Shown piece after piece: positions 1 to 10,144 of a stretch of 64,000 bases of DNA. Below the pieces are notes generated by a model that ran no database searches, was not told the origin of the DNA, and saw nothing but the letters and a program-made list of their open reading frames with translations. Origin of the DNA: Iris pallida. Its lineage: Eukaryota > Streptophyta > Magnoliopsida > Asparagales > Iridaceae. The DNA lies in NCBI GenBank assembly GCA_029216955.1, contig JANAVB010005597.1, forward strand, positions 45,150,758-45,214,757. Reading direction: 5' to 3'. Both the position numbers and the translations under genes were made by a program. The number at the start of each line of letters is the position of its first letter. Position 1 is the stretch's first letter.

Positions 1-591
1 CGGGACAAGACGAAAGAGGTCCCTCTTTCCACAATAGCCGTTATTCCCCACTTCAAGTGACGATGAAAGCTGTCAACCACGTCCTGTAATGCGTCATCCA
101 GGACCTCTGTAGAGGACGGCGTCAGAGGAAGCGTGGCCGACAAAATCAGAGAAGTGATGCTAGAACTTGCCACCAAGGGGATAGAGTCCGAGCAGAACGA
201 CGCGCGGATAGCGGATAACTCTTCTTCTGCCACCCGAAGAGCCTGGATACTCGGTAGGGCAAAAAGGTCGACTCTCTGGGCCGCCCGAGCAGGAAGAAGC
301 GAGGACCATCGTCCCCTGCCCCGATTATCCCATCACCGGACTTGCCGAACTCGAGCCCGCAAGAGGACCATCAAGGCGGACCGGAGGAGGAGGAGGAGGT
401 ACCCCCTTCTCCGCCAGTGTCCCTTCGACAGAGTCTGGCTCAACAAGGTTCATTCTCGACACGGGAGGGGCAGGACCTGTATGTCCATGATAATGATCAA
501 TCGACGTGACCCGAAGGATGTGATCATAGAGCAGATAGGCCTCCTCGCAGGTTAAGATTCGGCTTATCTTACCAGGGGAGGAACATGGAGG
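1..591. other. Tat-A internal sequence past the antisense gene
   Basis: No confident gene. A low-complexity, Pro/Glu/Ser-rich minus-strand reading could be a further 3' exon of the antisense gene that ends at 592. Tat-B has a comparable acidic ORF downstream of its copy (24326-24622). The + strand frame at 133-555 has no recognisable domain and is probably a shadow. Confidence 0.35.
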
Positions 592-801
592 CTACAACTC
601 GTGCGTAACTGACATGACCTCCATACCCGCTACCTCCAAGTTAAATTCGGCAGGTTCTTCTATCCCAGCCACCCCGGAGGAAGGTACGACACGATCAACG
701 TCATCTTGATAAAATTCAACAATTTCAGGGACAGATTCACTGAAGCCCCCGTCATCTAGAGTCGCGGCCTCGGCAACTTGAGATTCTTCTTCTCCTGACA
801 C

Positions 802-882
802 CTACAGAAGGGAAGGAAAATAACTAAGATCAAAACTGGAAGAAAAAAAGAACTGGACAAAAATGGTAGCAACTCCCTTTAC
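802..882 (-). other. Predicted phase-0 intron of Tat-A antisense gene
   Basis: On the minus strand, GAG|GTAAAGG at 882 and CTTCTGTAG|GTGTCAGG at 802 bound an 81-bp segment. Splicing joins a full Glu codon to a full Val codon. The Tat-B copy has a 68-bp phase-0 intron at the equivalent place (24930-24863), which supports this one. Confidence 0.65.
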
Positions 883-3267
883 CTCCGAAGCGGGATCGAC
901 TTCCTCGCCTCTCTGCGTAATAGTTAGCCTGCAATATTTGGTTGCAGCCAATTTCCTGAAGTGAGGAATACCGCCAACAGGGGAAGTTTGTCTGCTACGC
1001 TTCCGTACAGAGCCAGAGGCAACAGATGGCTGATCCGCCATCATATCATTTAATAAAGCAGGCGGCTGATCCTCCCCAGCGTCTTCCACCGGGAAGAAAG
1101 AGTTGTCTACATCACGCTCATCATCCTTATCATCCGCAGCATTGGAGTCTGAGTCGGGCACTTCAGCTCTATTCTTCTTCCTCGTCTTGGCCCCTTGAGG
1201 GGCCTCATCCAAGCCAGCACCAACGATAAAACTGGCACCCGGACTAAAACCAACGGGGGCTTGTTAGCCATGACATGGTACAGAGCTACCATGTACAAGA
1301 TCTCTACTGATGTCTTAATAGCAGGGACCGAGAAAATGGTACGGGTGTGGAATGTATCATAGTAATGCCACGCCCTGATGCTATCAAGGAGACTACCTTC
1401 AAAACCCAGACATGAGCTGGGACGGTCTAGAAAGAGCTGGCTATATCCAAACTGTCGGGCAAACCTACTGGGCAGATAAGGCTCCAGAAAGACAATATTA
1501 CGATTGCGATACACCAGATGAGAGGGGTGGATGTTACGCAACCATAGGAGCATCTGGCCGTTTAGAAGTTGGGGGGCGCAATACCGTCAAGATGAACAGC
1601 CGCTATTTCCTCAGCAGTAAAACGAGGGACGGATACGAAAATATTGTACATATCTGCCCTCGCCAGGGCCATTCGGCAAGCACGTATGGTCTCGTACTCC
1701 CAAGGCTCATTACGATAATGGAAGATGAAAGCGTCGTCATCAGTTACGCCGTCTTCAGAGCCCGGTCTCATCAAAGACGGATAATGGATCAACACCACCC
1801 CATCAGGTAATGATAGGGTAACTCAGTCCGTTCAAAAACTTTGGTCATGTCACGGGCAATGACCTTTGATGTGAAAGTGCGAAGACCACGGTGTATGCTG
1901 CACACCCTGGCCGGAAGGAGAGCTAGCCGGACTTGCAGAACTAACTTCACAGCCGGAAGGATGAAATTGTGACTAATCCTCTCGATAGAACATGCTCCTC
2001 CCGAGACTACACAATTGTGCAGCCATATCATCAGGAATCCCGTCAGGAGCGCCTTCTCTGACAGTGTTTGGGTATCCTGATAAAAATAACCAAAAGAGTC
2101 GGTTTGACTCCCAAATCGGTCATTAGTAGTGGTCACCCTCTTGGTCGACGACATCAAGGCTTTAACCGCCTCCCGGGACTGAGGACGGGGAAGTAACTTG
2201 GCCAGAAGCATCCACTGGGAAGATATAGCGTACCCAATCCTTAATATGGAGGGCATTCCCTTCAGAGCTGCTTTCCTTCTTGGCTATTTGCTGACACGTG
2301 CTATAGTGGCACAATACCTCTTGATAAAGAGCCACGAAGCCTGGATACCGTCCTTCTAATTCTTCGAACTCCTCATTCGTGGGAGTATATGCCTCAAAAG
2401 CTTCGTCCCTCCAGGAAAGCTTGGAGATGGCATGCATTTCGTGGAGCGCAAGCCCCATCTCCCCTACGGGTGTATAGAAGGTTCCCGTACGACAGTTATA
2501 CATCTCCAGCAGAGACATAAACAATCTCTTATTTATGGGCAAGCCGTGGCTGGTACCCTGAATCACATGGTAAAGATCAATCTCACACAGAAAGGCTTCA
2601 TACTTCTGCAAGATCCACATAGACAGATCGGTCCACGAGGGAATGGGATGTATCCAACTGGGAAGCATCAGTCTGCCAATGGGATAAGAGCCCTTCCGAG
2701 CAAGTTGGTTCATGAAAGTGTCGGCTGTAGAAAACGTGAAGTTGGGACCCGACACATTCAAGAAAGTACCTGGGGCTAGTCCCATAACAGAACAACTGGT
2801 GTGTACCTTGCCCGTGCACACCGACTTCAGGCTGTTGTTGTAATGGATGTCTCCCATAAACATTCCACTGTGGGTAGGAGTTAAAGACTCTTCCATCTTC
2901 CGGTCCAGTGGGAGCATATTGAACCAGGATAACGGAAAGTGACGCTCCATTTGGGGGATGCGGATCGCCATCCCGTTAGAAATGAGACACCCGTTCTCCG
3001 ACACCTCCAGAAGCTGGCTATTCTTCACAGTCAAGGCATCTCCGAAGAAAAACACAGGTTTCAAGTATTCCCCTTCGAATTTCCTTGAGGTCATCATAGC
3101 ATTGAGAAAATAGAAAGGCTGGTTCTTGATGGCCTTCAACCTCGCCGGAGGCTCGTCACTAGGAAACTGATTCGCCACACGCCTGACTATATGGTCGTAC
3201 CTATAGCCCAGAGCAGATTGGGCACGACCCACCAAAGGTTCTCCAGCAGCATTTACCGGCAAATTCA

Positions 3268-3700
3268 CTGAGAAGAAGACATAAAAAGATAAGTTAAAAA
3301 AGGATGGACAAAAAGAATTGATGAGGTGTTAGCGAGCTTATGCGACTCCAACTCAACAGAGACTCATGCGGCTTAAGAGAACGTTTATGCGGCTCCAACT
3401 TAATGAAGCCTCATGCAGCTCAATCTCAGAGGAACAATTATGCGGCCCCGCTCAGTGAAAGCACATGCGGCAGTTCTCTCATAAGGCCCTCAGAGCGACC
3501 GCGTAACAGACAAGATCTGTGCGAATCTATGCGGCTCAGTGGGTTCATGCGGCTTCGTCGGCGAAGCGCACATGCGACAATTATTCTTATGCGGCTCACA
3601 ACTCGGCCATAGGACAAGCATGCGACTCACGAAGGCTCGTGCATAAAGTATGCGACGTAGCCATAGCAGTTAGGGTTTTTAACTCGTGCAAAGTCCTTAC
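3268..3700 (-). other. Predicted intron 1 of Tat-A antisense gene
   Basis: The 433-bp minus-strand intron runs from GTAAGG at 3700 to a pyrimidine-rich tract and CTCAG ending at 3268. It splits a Val codon (g/tg) and restores the frame between exon 1 and exon 2. It carries about a dozen ATGCGGCT-like motifs read on the + strand. Confidence 0.6.
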
Positions 3701-3839
3701 CAGCAATAGGGAGATGAACATCAGGGTGAGCAACGGGGACGACGACCGGTGGAGGAGCAGCCGCAGTCGAAGTAGAAGCTGTTTTGCCCTTCGACGAAGA
3801 CACTGCCTTCTTCGCTGCAACAGTCTTCTTGGGAGCCAT

Positions 3840-4290
3840 TGGCTAATCGAAGAAGAAGATGAAGATCGGGACAGGGAAGATTTAAAGTAAAAGAGAAAGT
3901 AAAGGAGTTCTCTTTCTCTCCAACTCCTCTTATTTATAGGAGGACGAGAGGGGTGGACACGTGGACTAATAACCGTCTCGTAAAAAGCGAACCGACTCCT
4001 CGGATTTCGCCTCCGAGATTCACCCAGAGCATAAAATCCGAAGATTTAATGAGCCGACCCTTGGGATTTCCCCTAAAGACAGCGCTAAAATGGATTTGAG
4101 GCAATTAAAGACCCGATGACGTGCAGAAAGCCCATGCGGCTGAAACACCCCTGCGGCTCGAAAGTCCCTGCGGCTAAGCCATCCATGCGGCTGAAACATC
4201 CATGCGGCCAGAACTTCATATGCGGCTAGAAGAGCTTGCACACAGCCATGCTTCTTATTCAAAGTATTTCAATTTTGCAAATTAAAAACT
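3840..4290. other. Antisense-gene leader and pre-PPT noncoding stretch
   Basis: This holds the minus-strand 5' leader (3840-3930, CT/GA-rich) and promoter of the antisense gene. Beyond it lies noncoding DNA with several ATGCGGCT motifs running up to the PPT. I see no gene. Confidence 0.6.
3931..3940 (-). promoter_or_regulatory. TATA box of Tat-A antisense gene
   Basis: CCTATAAATA reads on the minus strand about 92 bp upstream of the MAPKKT start codon at 3839. Tat-B has a TATA box in the same position relative to its own antisense ATG, which argues for a real, separate promoter. Confidence 0.7.
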
Positions 4291-4303
4291 TTGAAGGAGG
4301 TAT
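4291..4303 (+). other. Polypurine tract of Tat-A
   Basis: TTGAAGGAGGTAT directly precedes the LTR start TGTAGAAGC. The stretch AACTTTGAAGGAGGT is identical before the Tat-B 3' LTR (28242-28256). This fixes the element as + strand. Confidence 0.75.
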
Positions 4304-5595
4304 TGTAGAAGCATGGAAAATAATAGAGAAAGTCCATGCGGCTCAGAGAGTCATGTGGCACTAGGGACTATGCGGCTCTGTGATCTCCATGCGGCTCAAA
4401 GAGAAGTGCCACGTAGCATACAAACAACTCTTTCCTTACTGCATTAATTGCCTTGACGGCTGACAGCTCTGACAAGACAATAGCCCTGACACAAGGATGC
4501 AATTATGACTCTGTCATAACGACAGACTCCTAGGGAAACGAAGGAGATCTTTGACACTATCTCCCGAGATCCAGAAAATGCCATGCAGCCTAGACACGTG
4601 GACAGTCATATGCGGCTCGAGCGGAGACTCCCCATGCGGCTCAGGTCGAAGTTGTCCTTTGCGACCCAGATTGAAACAGCCCTATGCGGCTCAAACAGGC
4701 GCTTCCCCATGCGGCTCAAGAGGACCATCTCCATGCGGCTCAAGCAGAGGCCTCCCCATGTGGCTCGCAAGGATCATCTCCATACGGCTCACTACCCATT
4801 ATATTGCCCAGATTATCATGTAGAAGGTTCGGGGGCCACTCCCCAAGTAGCCCTGACACGTGGCAGTCTTATGCGGCTCAATCCTTATGCGGCTCAATCC
4901 TCATGCGGCTCAGATCCCCTCAGTGGCTCTCAGGACATGTGTCATGAAGCCAATCAATTTCCCAGATTTGCTGCAATCAAAGATTGGGTCAAATTCCAGT
5001 AATCTGGGACACGTGGCAGGAGAATGAATTAAACTTATTCATTCAGATTCGCAGATATCAGCAAATCATCATCACGAAGATTTATTCCAATCAGCATTAA
5101 TTACTAATAGGATTTGGTACAATCTATATTAAATGGCCCAGATTCATCACACTCAAGATTAATGGCCCAGATTGATCAATCAACAGGCCGCCGCCACTTT
5201 AAGGGGCAATCATTGCAAACCCTAATAATTGCATTTCTCTTCTTATAAATAGCAAGGTGCCATTCCCTTGCGAGAGGACCCTTTTTGGAGATCAGAGAGT
5301 ACCAAAATACTTGGAAAGAAAGAGCCGAGAGAGAGCAAAGAGAGCATTTCTTCAACGCCAAGCAATCTTCTGGAGCCAAAGCTGCATACCGATCGTCCAA
5401 AGAGTAAGGCAGAGCGGCCGTCGCTTTTCCGAGCATCTATCGTCACCCTCCAGAATCTAAAATAAACAATTGTAATTAGTTTACTGTACCTAGGTTTTTG
5501 TCCCTAGGATTTCTTTGTACAAGCAAGTTTGTAACGTGAAGTAAAAGTCCAGTCCTCCGATAATTATTCTGCTCTTTTATATTTCATGGCAAATA
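4304..5595 (+). repeat. 3' LTR of Tat-A
   Basis: About 1.29 kb, beginning TGTAGAAGCATGG after the PPT and ending ATGGCAAATA against CACTA coding sequence. It contains ATGCGGCT motifs in its first 600 bp and a TATA box near 5244. The CCTAGGTTTTTGTCCCTAGG block near 5490 resembles the CCTAGG-rich R/U5 part of the Tat-B LTR. ORFs inside it are incidental. Confidence 0.8.
5244..5251 (+). promoter_or_regulatory. LTR promoter TATA box, Tat-A
   Basis: TATAAATA lies about 350 bp before the LTR end, a sensible distance for an LTR promoter. The Tat-B 5' LTR has an equivalent TATAAATA at 7491. Confidence 0.6.
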
Positions 5596-5744
5596 CTTAT
5601 TTTTTGGACGGAAGGCTCATAAAGTGCCCTTGTGTCAATTGTCATAATATACCATTCAGAGAGGTAGATCTCGTGAGAGAGCACCTCTTCAAGAAGGGTT
5701 TCATACCGAACTACAACGAGTGGACGGCTCAAGGAGAACCTTTG
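5596..5744 (+). pseudogene. CACTA TNP2 transposase, N-terminal fragment
   Basis: The frame encodes FLDGRLIKCPCVNC, then VREHLFKKGFIPNYNEW and QGEP. This is the typical pattern of the transposase-associated domain at the N-terminus of CACTA (En/Spm) TNP2 transposases: CPCxxC, HL, GF, YxxW, GE. Upstream coding is cut off by Tat-A at 5595. Downstream coding is cut at 5744 by Tat-B, which duplicated CTTTG (5740-5744). The same frame resumes at 30227. CACTA transposases act in the nucleus on terminal inverted repeats; this one is dead. Confidence 0.85.
5740..5744 (+). repeat. Left TSD of Tat-B (CTTTG)
   Basis: CTTTG directly precedes the LTR start TGTAGAAGC at 5745 and recurs at 30222-30226, directly after the 3' LTR. 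Both flanks are CACTA transposase coding sequence in one frame. Confidence 0.9.
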
Positions 5745-7490
5745 TGTAGAAGCATGGAATTTCAGGTGCATCTATAGGCCAGAATTCTTATGCTCTCAAC
5801 CCAACCATGTGACCAACTCAAATGTGCCAGGAAGCTCAAACAGATACTTGGCACAGCAAAAAAAAGTACAAGTTTAAAGACATTAAAAATAATGCTTTTA
5901 TTTCATAAGAAAGTCTATTACATATCTAAAGAAAGGCTTTACAAAGGAGAACTTTTACAAAAAGGAAGATCCTAAGCTACAGCCATGCGCAGCAACTGCC
6001 ATGCGCCCCATGCCAGGGGCATCATCTGTCAGGCGCATCACTCTGATGTCTCGTCCAGGTGCATCATTCCAGCATCTCAATGTATACGCATCTCCATGAA
6101 TAGTCAGAGCGAATCACTCTCTCTCATCAGCACCAATCAGCCCTTGTGTAGAATGAGGAGGAGCTCTCCTAGCTCGACAAAGATCGCGGCATGATGCCCC
6201 GATCTTCGGAAGTAACAGGAACACTCGGCAACCTGTGGCTCTGCCAGCATAACGAAAGACGGAACACGGCCGCCCCGATCTTTGGATACAACAGGCACCA
6301 TCAGCCTGTGTCGGGACTCGACGATCCTGATATTTTGATGCAACAGACACTATCACGGAAGCTCAGAGCGACGGAAAGACTGGGACAGCGCATCTTTACC
6401 CTCGGGAAGAGCTCGAGTTCGATAGTTCGCCAAGGCGAAGCTCCGGCCAAGTTCATCTTTATATCGAAATGAAGAATGAAAGCAAAGCTTTCCCTCATAC
6501 GGCTATTTATAAGCACGGGTAGCCCACACCCGAATGCCAAATGGCCAACGCACAAAATTTTATGCAATGAATTTACATTAATAGCCAATGCATCCATCGC
6601 CTCATATTCGGCTAAATTAAGGCAACCATTAACGCCTCGAAGAACCCTACAGGCGGGCTAAAGAGGATACGACACATTGGCAGATGCGCCATCGATATCA
6701 TGTATTCCCCATGGATGCGCCCAACGGGCCATAGCTATGCGCCCATCTAACATTTAATGCTGAATGACAAAGACAGTACCGCATTCCAAGAGCCGTCCAA
6801 TCAGCAGCCCTTTGCAGAAAATGAAGAGCCGCTGATGTCAGCACCATCATTACACCTTAGGTCGGTAACAACCATATATGGTCGATCGATCATTCGTATG
6901 CACCTCATGGCTATGCGTCCAGAAGAATATGTGCGCTCTAATGGACATACTCCCCCTCAGCTCACTTCTGATCTCAAGCAACAGAGGACTAGCTCTGCAT
7001 GCGCCTCAAAAGCCATACGCCTGGACTTGCTCATGACTTCTAAAAATTATGAGACCAAGTCGCCTCCCCTGTGCCTAATCCTAGGCGCACCCTGTTGCGA
7101 AGCTCTACATGCGCCTCAAATTCTATGCGCCCAGAATCGTCTATGATGCATAAAACTTATAGACTAAGTCGCCTCCATGCGCCTGATCCTAAGCGCACCC
7201 CGATAGGTCACACTTCTCCAAAACTGAAATCTTTGAGCCACAGGCATATGCCACGCGTCCCTTGACTCAGTTCTACTCAAGAATGGGTGCTAACCACCCA
7301 AGATCTCAGCAATAACCAAATCTCCATGGTTGCCACGTGTCAGCTCCATTGTAGCCCAGCACAGCAGTCCAGCAGATTCAGCTTCAATCCAGGGCGCATC
7401 AACCATGCACCCCCACCAGCATCAGCCACGTGGCGTTCCCACGTCCAGGCGCATCCGATATATACGTGCATGAGCAGCCAGCCTGCTATC

Positions 7491-7498
7491 TATAAATA
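7491..7498 (+). promoter_or_regulatory. LTR promoter TATA box, Tat-B 5' LTR
   Basis: CTATAAATAGAAGG is followed 20-30 bp later by a likely start region rich in CA and A. It has no counterpart in the 3' LTR because of a deletion there. Confidence 0.6.
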
Positions 7499-7578
7499 GA
7501 AGGATCATTCCTTCATCCAATACACACAAAAAAGCACATCCAAAGACAGAAGCCAGAAGCTATAGTACCCCATCCCTA

Positions 7579-9150
7579 CATAGTGCCCCGTACTCTATCC
7601 ACGGGGTGCGCAAGAAAGGAACACTGTCGCTATCGATTCGGTCGGGACCGATAGGTCGGGATCGATCGAGTCGATCGAACAGGAACGGTTGAATTAAGAT
7701 CCATTCCCCGTTGTGGAATGGCTTCTTCGGAACCAAGTCCCATATTCAGCGGGTTGCACCTCAAGGATTGACTCTGCGGCTGAGTCAGGAGAGACCTTCC
7801 GTTGCTCTACTTTTTACGCCGCTTGCATTGGTTTTGGCTTTGTTTTCTGAATGCATTTTTCGTGAATGTTTTTGATGGTTTTCATAGCTTACATTTCAAA
7901 CTCGCATTTCCTATCGAACTTCTTGCCAATACAGTATTATAATCGGTTGCTTGTGCGATTTCAGATAATCGCGTAGGCGACGTCTAGCGCGGCCAACCAG
8001 TCTCTCGCCTCAAGTAAAAACACAAGGTGAGTGGCTGACCCTTCTCTTCTCGACCCCTTCTTAGGTAAATCGATAGTGTTGTTGCGGATGAAAGAATGAA
8101 TGCAAGGGCACGGACACGATAAAATGATCAAGTTTTAAAGAGAAGGTAGGCTAGACCTTAATAACTAAATATTGTCTTAACTCGGTCATTGGACAACTTG
8201 TCGACAAGGTAGGGTTTCTCCATAACGGCAACCCAAGGCCATGGGACCGTTTTGACCAAAAAAGAAAACATGGTGTATAGCTGTGCTGGATGATAGCATG
8301 GGTTAAGCGGAGACTTGTAGCGGGGCTCGCTACTTGCGCTGCAAGGGCCCCGGCTAACAAAATCTATAGAGTCCAGGATGGCTTGTTATGCCAGTGACCA
8401 ATCACACATAATATTGCACTTGGTATGAAAATGATAACAATTGACAGGGAAGAACTTGGTAAGTTTCATAAGGCACGGCGCGGTCCGCTGTGGGTAAGTT
8501 CTAACGTATTTTCACATTATGCTTATCATTTGCTTGTTTGAAATTCATTAGGATGGTTAGAAACATTCATAAGTTAAGTCATGTAAACTCTTCAACCAAA
8601 TGAAAGCGTGGAACTTAAATAGCCACGCACCAGTACAAAGTATAATGTACTGATCCTCGCTCTCCACGTAGGTACCCCGAACCACGAAGGGCGTGCCACT
8701 TAAAGCTCAAGGAGGCGTGAACCCTTTTGAAGCCTCGTCTGCGTGTGAAGGCTTATGTTCTGAAATCCCTTTGAAGACTCCGCACTCAGTACAAAGAAGA
8801 ATAGATGGCGACTCGGCTTCCCTCGATCGCAGGTAGAAAGTGTAACTATTTTCCTTGTAAAAAAGGATATAACGTATGTAACGACTATCTCATCAGCGTT
8901 CGTTTTGTAAGTCGAGTCATGTTGTAGCCCGCGCGAAAATGATTGTAATGGAGTCAATGTAAAGATAGTTTTGTTATCAATGAAAAAGTCTACTTCTGTT
9001 TCAAATGTGTCAATCAATTTCTCTGCGTACTCTAACTTGATGTTGTGTTTCGGATAACCTTATGACTACGCCTTATGCGATCGCAACTTAGGTTCGCACG
9101 GCATCACGCCCGGGGGACGACTATCGATTCTACGTAATCGGGGCGTGACA
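7579..9150 (+). repeat. Solo-like Gypsy LTR inside Tat-B 5' LTR
   Basis: The segment is absent from the Tat-B 3' LTR. It begins near TAGTGCCCCG and ends CGGGGCGTGACA, the same terminal pattern as the antisense LTR at 59909-62337. An interior block at 8188-8240 (GGACAACTTGTCGACAAGG, then CGGCAACC and GGGACCG) matches the reverse complement of that LTR near 61255-61310. No internal domain or second LTR is present, so it is solo-like. I could not find a clean TSD and the left edge is uncertain by about 20 bp. Confidence 0.65.
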
Positions 9151-9413
9151 AAAGAGACACTTAACGTCCGCTTCTCCTCGTAACGCTCCGGCATCCAGAG
9201 CAACCCAGACCTTCGAAGAGTTCAACATCGTCGTCAGATCGTTAACAGAGTCAACGCATTACTAGTCGCTCCACCGACACAGTTTCCAGATAAAAACAAA
9301 AGTGTACTCCTAGGACTACGTCTAAGTCCTACATTGTATAATGTTCTGTTTGTAATTGAAATACAAAAGTTTTAATCAAAAAAACCTTGTAGCATTTTCT
9401 TTGGTAAACAAGC

Positions 9414-9432
9414 TGGCGACTCTGCTGGGGAC
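9414..9432 (+). other. Primer-binding site of Tat-B (tRNA-Arg-like)
   Basis: TGGCGACTCTGCTGGGGAC lies 3 nt after the LTR end. From memory it complements the 3' end of a plant tRNA-Arg (ACG type) with about two mismatches. A tRNA-Arg primer is typical of Tat/Ogre-type elements. Confidence 0.7.
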
Positions 9433-10144
9433 CTCTTTCTTCGCCAACGAGAAAGATGTGTCACAATCTGACGACATCAAACTCGGCTCCTCCCACAAAA
9501 CACTTCTGGTGCGCCTCAATCAACAGGCGTATGAGGAGTTCATCTCTGAAGGTAGCACGAGTCCTACGAAGCGGCTGCCAAAGCCAAAGAAGACTCGCCA
9601 AGTCTGGGTGCGTAAGACTGATGCGCCTGGCACCATCACTGAAGGAGATGCGCCACCGCAGCTGGCCCTTCCTGCTGACGCTCTCAACAATAAAGATGCG
9701 CCCACTGGTGCCGCTTATCTGTCTGGGAAGCACAGTATCGACTGTATTCCCCAACCGTCTTCTTTCTAGCCGAAGAAGATACGCCAACGGAACAATGGTG
9801 CAACCAATCTCCAGCGTATGAGCTCTGGTGTGCAGGAGAGAACGTTTGTCTTCAACAGACTCACTCGCTGTCATGGCGAGACACAATTAGATTCTGAGTA
9901 CTATGCGCCTTCTCGGGCTAGTACAAAGAAATCCAAGGTAGCAAAGGCCATGCGCCACGAACATGCTATGTCAACAGCAAACCAGAAGCATGCGCTCAAA
10001 ATTATGCACGCTACTGATCGTAAGCTGTACAAAGTCGACTCGGGCGTATCTGTGCCAAAAATGAGTCGACTCTCAAATTTTCTATCCCGCTTGGGCGCAT
10101 CTACTGCATTTCGAACCAATCTGGCTGGGCAACTGCGAAGTTGA
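9433..10144 (+). pseudogene. Tat-B leader ORF upstream of gag
   Basis: One frame runs from just after the PBS to 10144 with a single stop at about 9767. The peptide TLLVRLNQQAYEEFISEG aligns with the corresponding Tat-C ORF (31583, KTLVVQVDQTAYEAM). The rest is Lys/Ser/Ala-rich with no recognised domain. An ORF upstream of gag is known in Ogre-like Tat elements; its function is unclear. Frequent ATGCGCC words are embedded in it. It could be the N-terminal part of gag rather than a separate protein. Confidence 0.5.

Larger units (their letters stand above)
592..3839 (-). pseudogene. Tat-A antisense gene (extra ORF), broken
   Basis: An antisense gene lies between the internal region and the 3' LTR of Tat-A. 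Exon 1 (3839-3701) starts MAPKKT and is Lys/Ser/Ala-rich. Intron 1 (3700-3268, GTAAGG...CTCAG) rejoins codons exactly: a single g plus tg gives Val before NLPVNAAGE. The long second exon (3267-883) encodes a globular, Trp/aromatic-rich protein, with motifs such as QMERHFPLSWFNMLP and MYNCRTGTFYTPVGEMG. It is broken by frameshifts near 2215, 1795, 1555 and 1210. A phase-0 intron (882-802) leads to an acidic C-terminal exon (801-592). The copy in Tat-B aligns along its whole length. Antisense extra ORFs are known in Tat elements (for example Grande gene 23), and some in the lineage resemble plant mobile domain proteins, but I cannot confirm that domain here. Function unknown. Confidence 0.7.
3330..4930 (+). 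repeat. Dispersed ATGCGGCT(C) motif array of Tat-A
   Basis: Roughly 30 exact or one-mismatch copies of (C/T)ATGCGGCTC lie in 1.6 kb, all in the same orientation. They cluster at 3360-3650, 4130-4225, 4335-4400 and 4608-4910. Spacing is irregular, so this is not a tandem satellite. The array spans the intron of the antisense gene, the region before the PPT and the first half of the LTR. Confidence 0.85.
1..5595 (+). mobile_element. Tat-A: Ty3/Gypsy Tat-type element, 3' part
   Basis: This is the right-hand part of an LTR retrotransposon whose 5' side lies outside the window. It holds an antisense gene, a noncoding stretch full of ATGCGGCT motifs, a PPT just before 4304 and a 3' LTR at 4304-5595. 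The LTR begins TGTAGAAGCATGG and ends ATGGCAAATA, the same termini as Tat-B, so the two are related families. Downstream sequence switches at once to CACTA transposase coding, and the possible TSD is CTTAT (5596-5600); its partner is outside the window. Assignment to the Tat lineage is inferred from the antisense gene and the kinship with Tat-B, which has gag, protease and PBS features. Confidence 0.8.
5745..9410 (+). repeat. 5' LTR of Tat-B, interrupted
   Basis: It aligns with the 3' LTR at 28259-30221: the starts match (TGTAGAAGCATGGAATTTC) and the last 250 bp match (AAGTGTACTCCTAGGACTACG). It ends TTGGTAAACA just before the PBS. A foreign LTR sits at 7579-9150. The 5' copy has about 140 bp (7404-7543) with the TATA box that the 3' copy lacks. 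Many ATGCGCC-type motifs occur (for example near 6000, 7000, 7110 and 7175). Confidence 0.85.

Noticed and set aside
133..555. + strand 140-residue Arg-rich ORF in Tat-A
   Set aside because: Low-complexity shadow opposite the acidic tail of the antisense gene; no homology recognised.
3519..3890. + strand Arg/Ser-rich ORF near 3519-3890
   Set aside because: It lies opposite exon 1 and the leader of the antisense gene, whose TATA, start and splice sites explain the region better.
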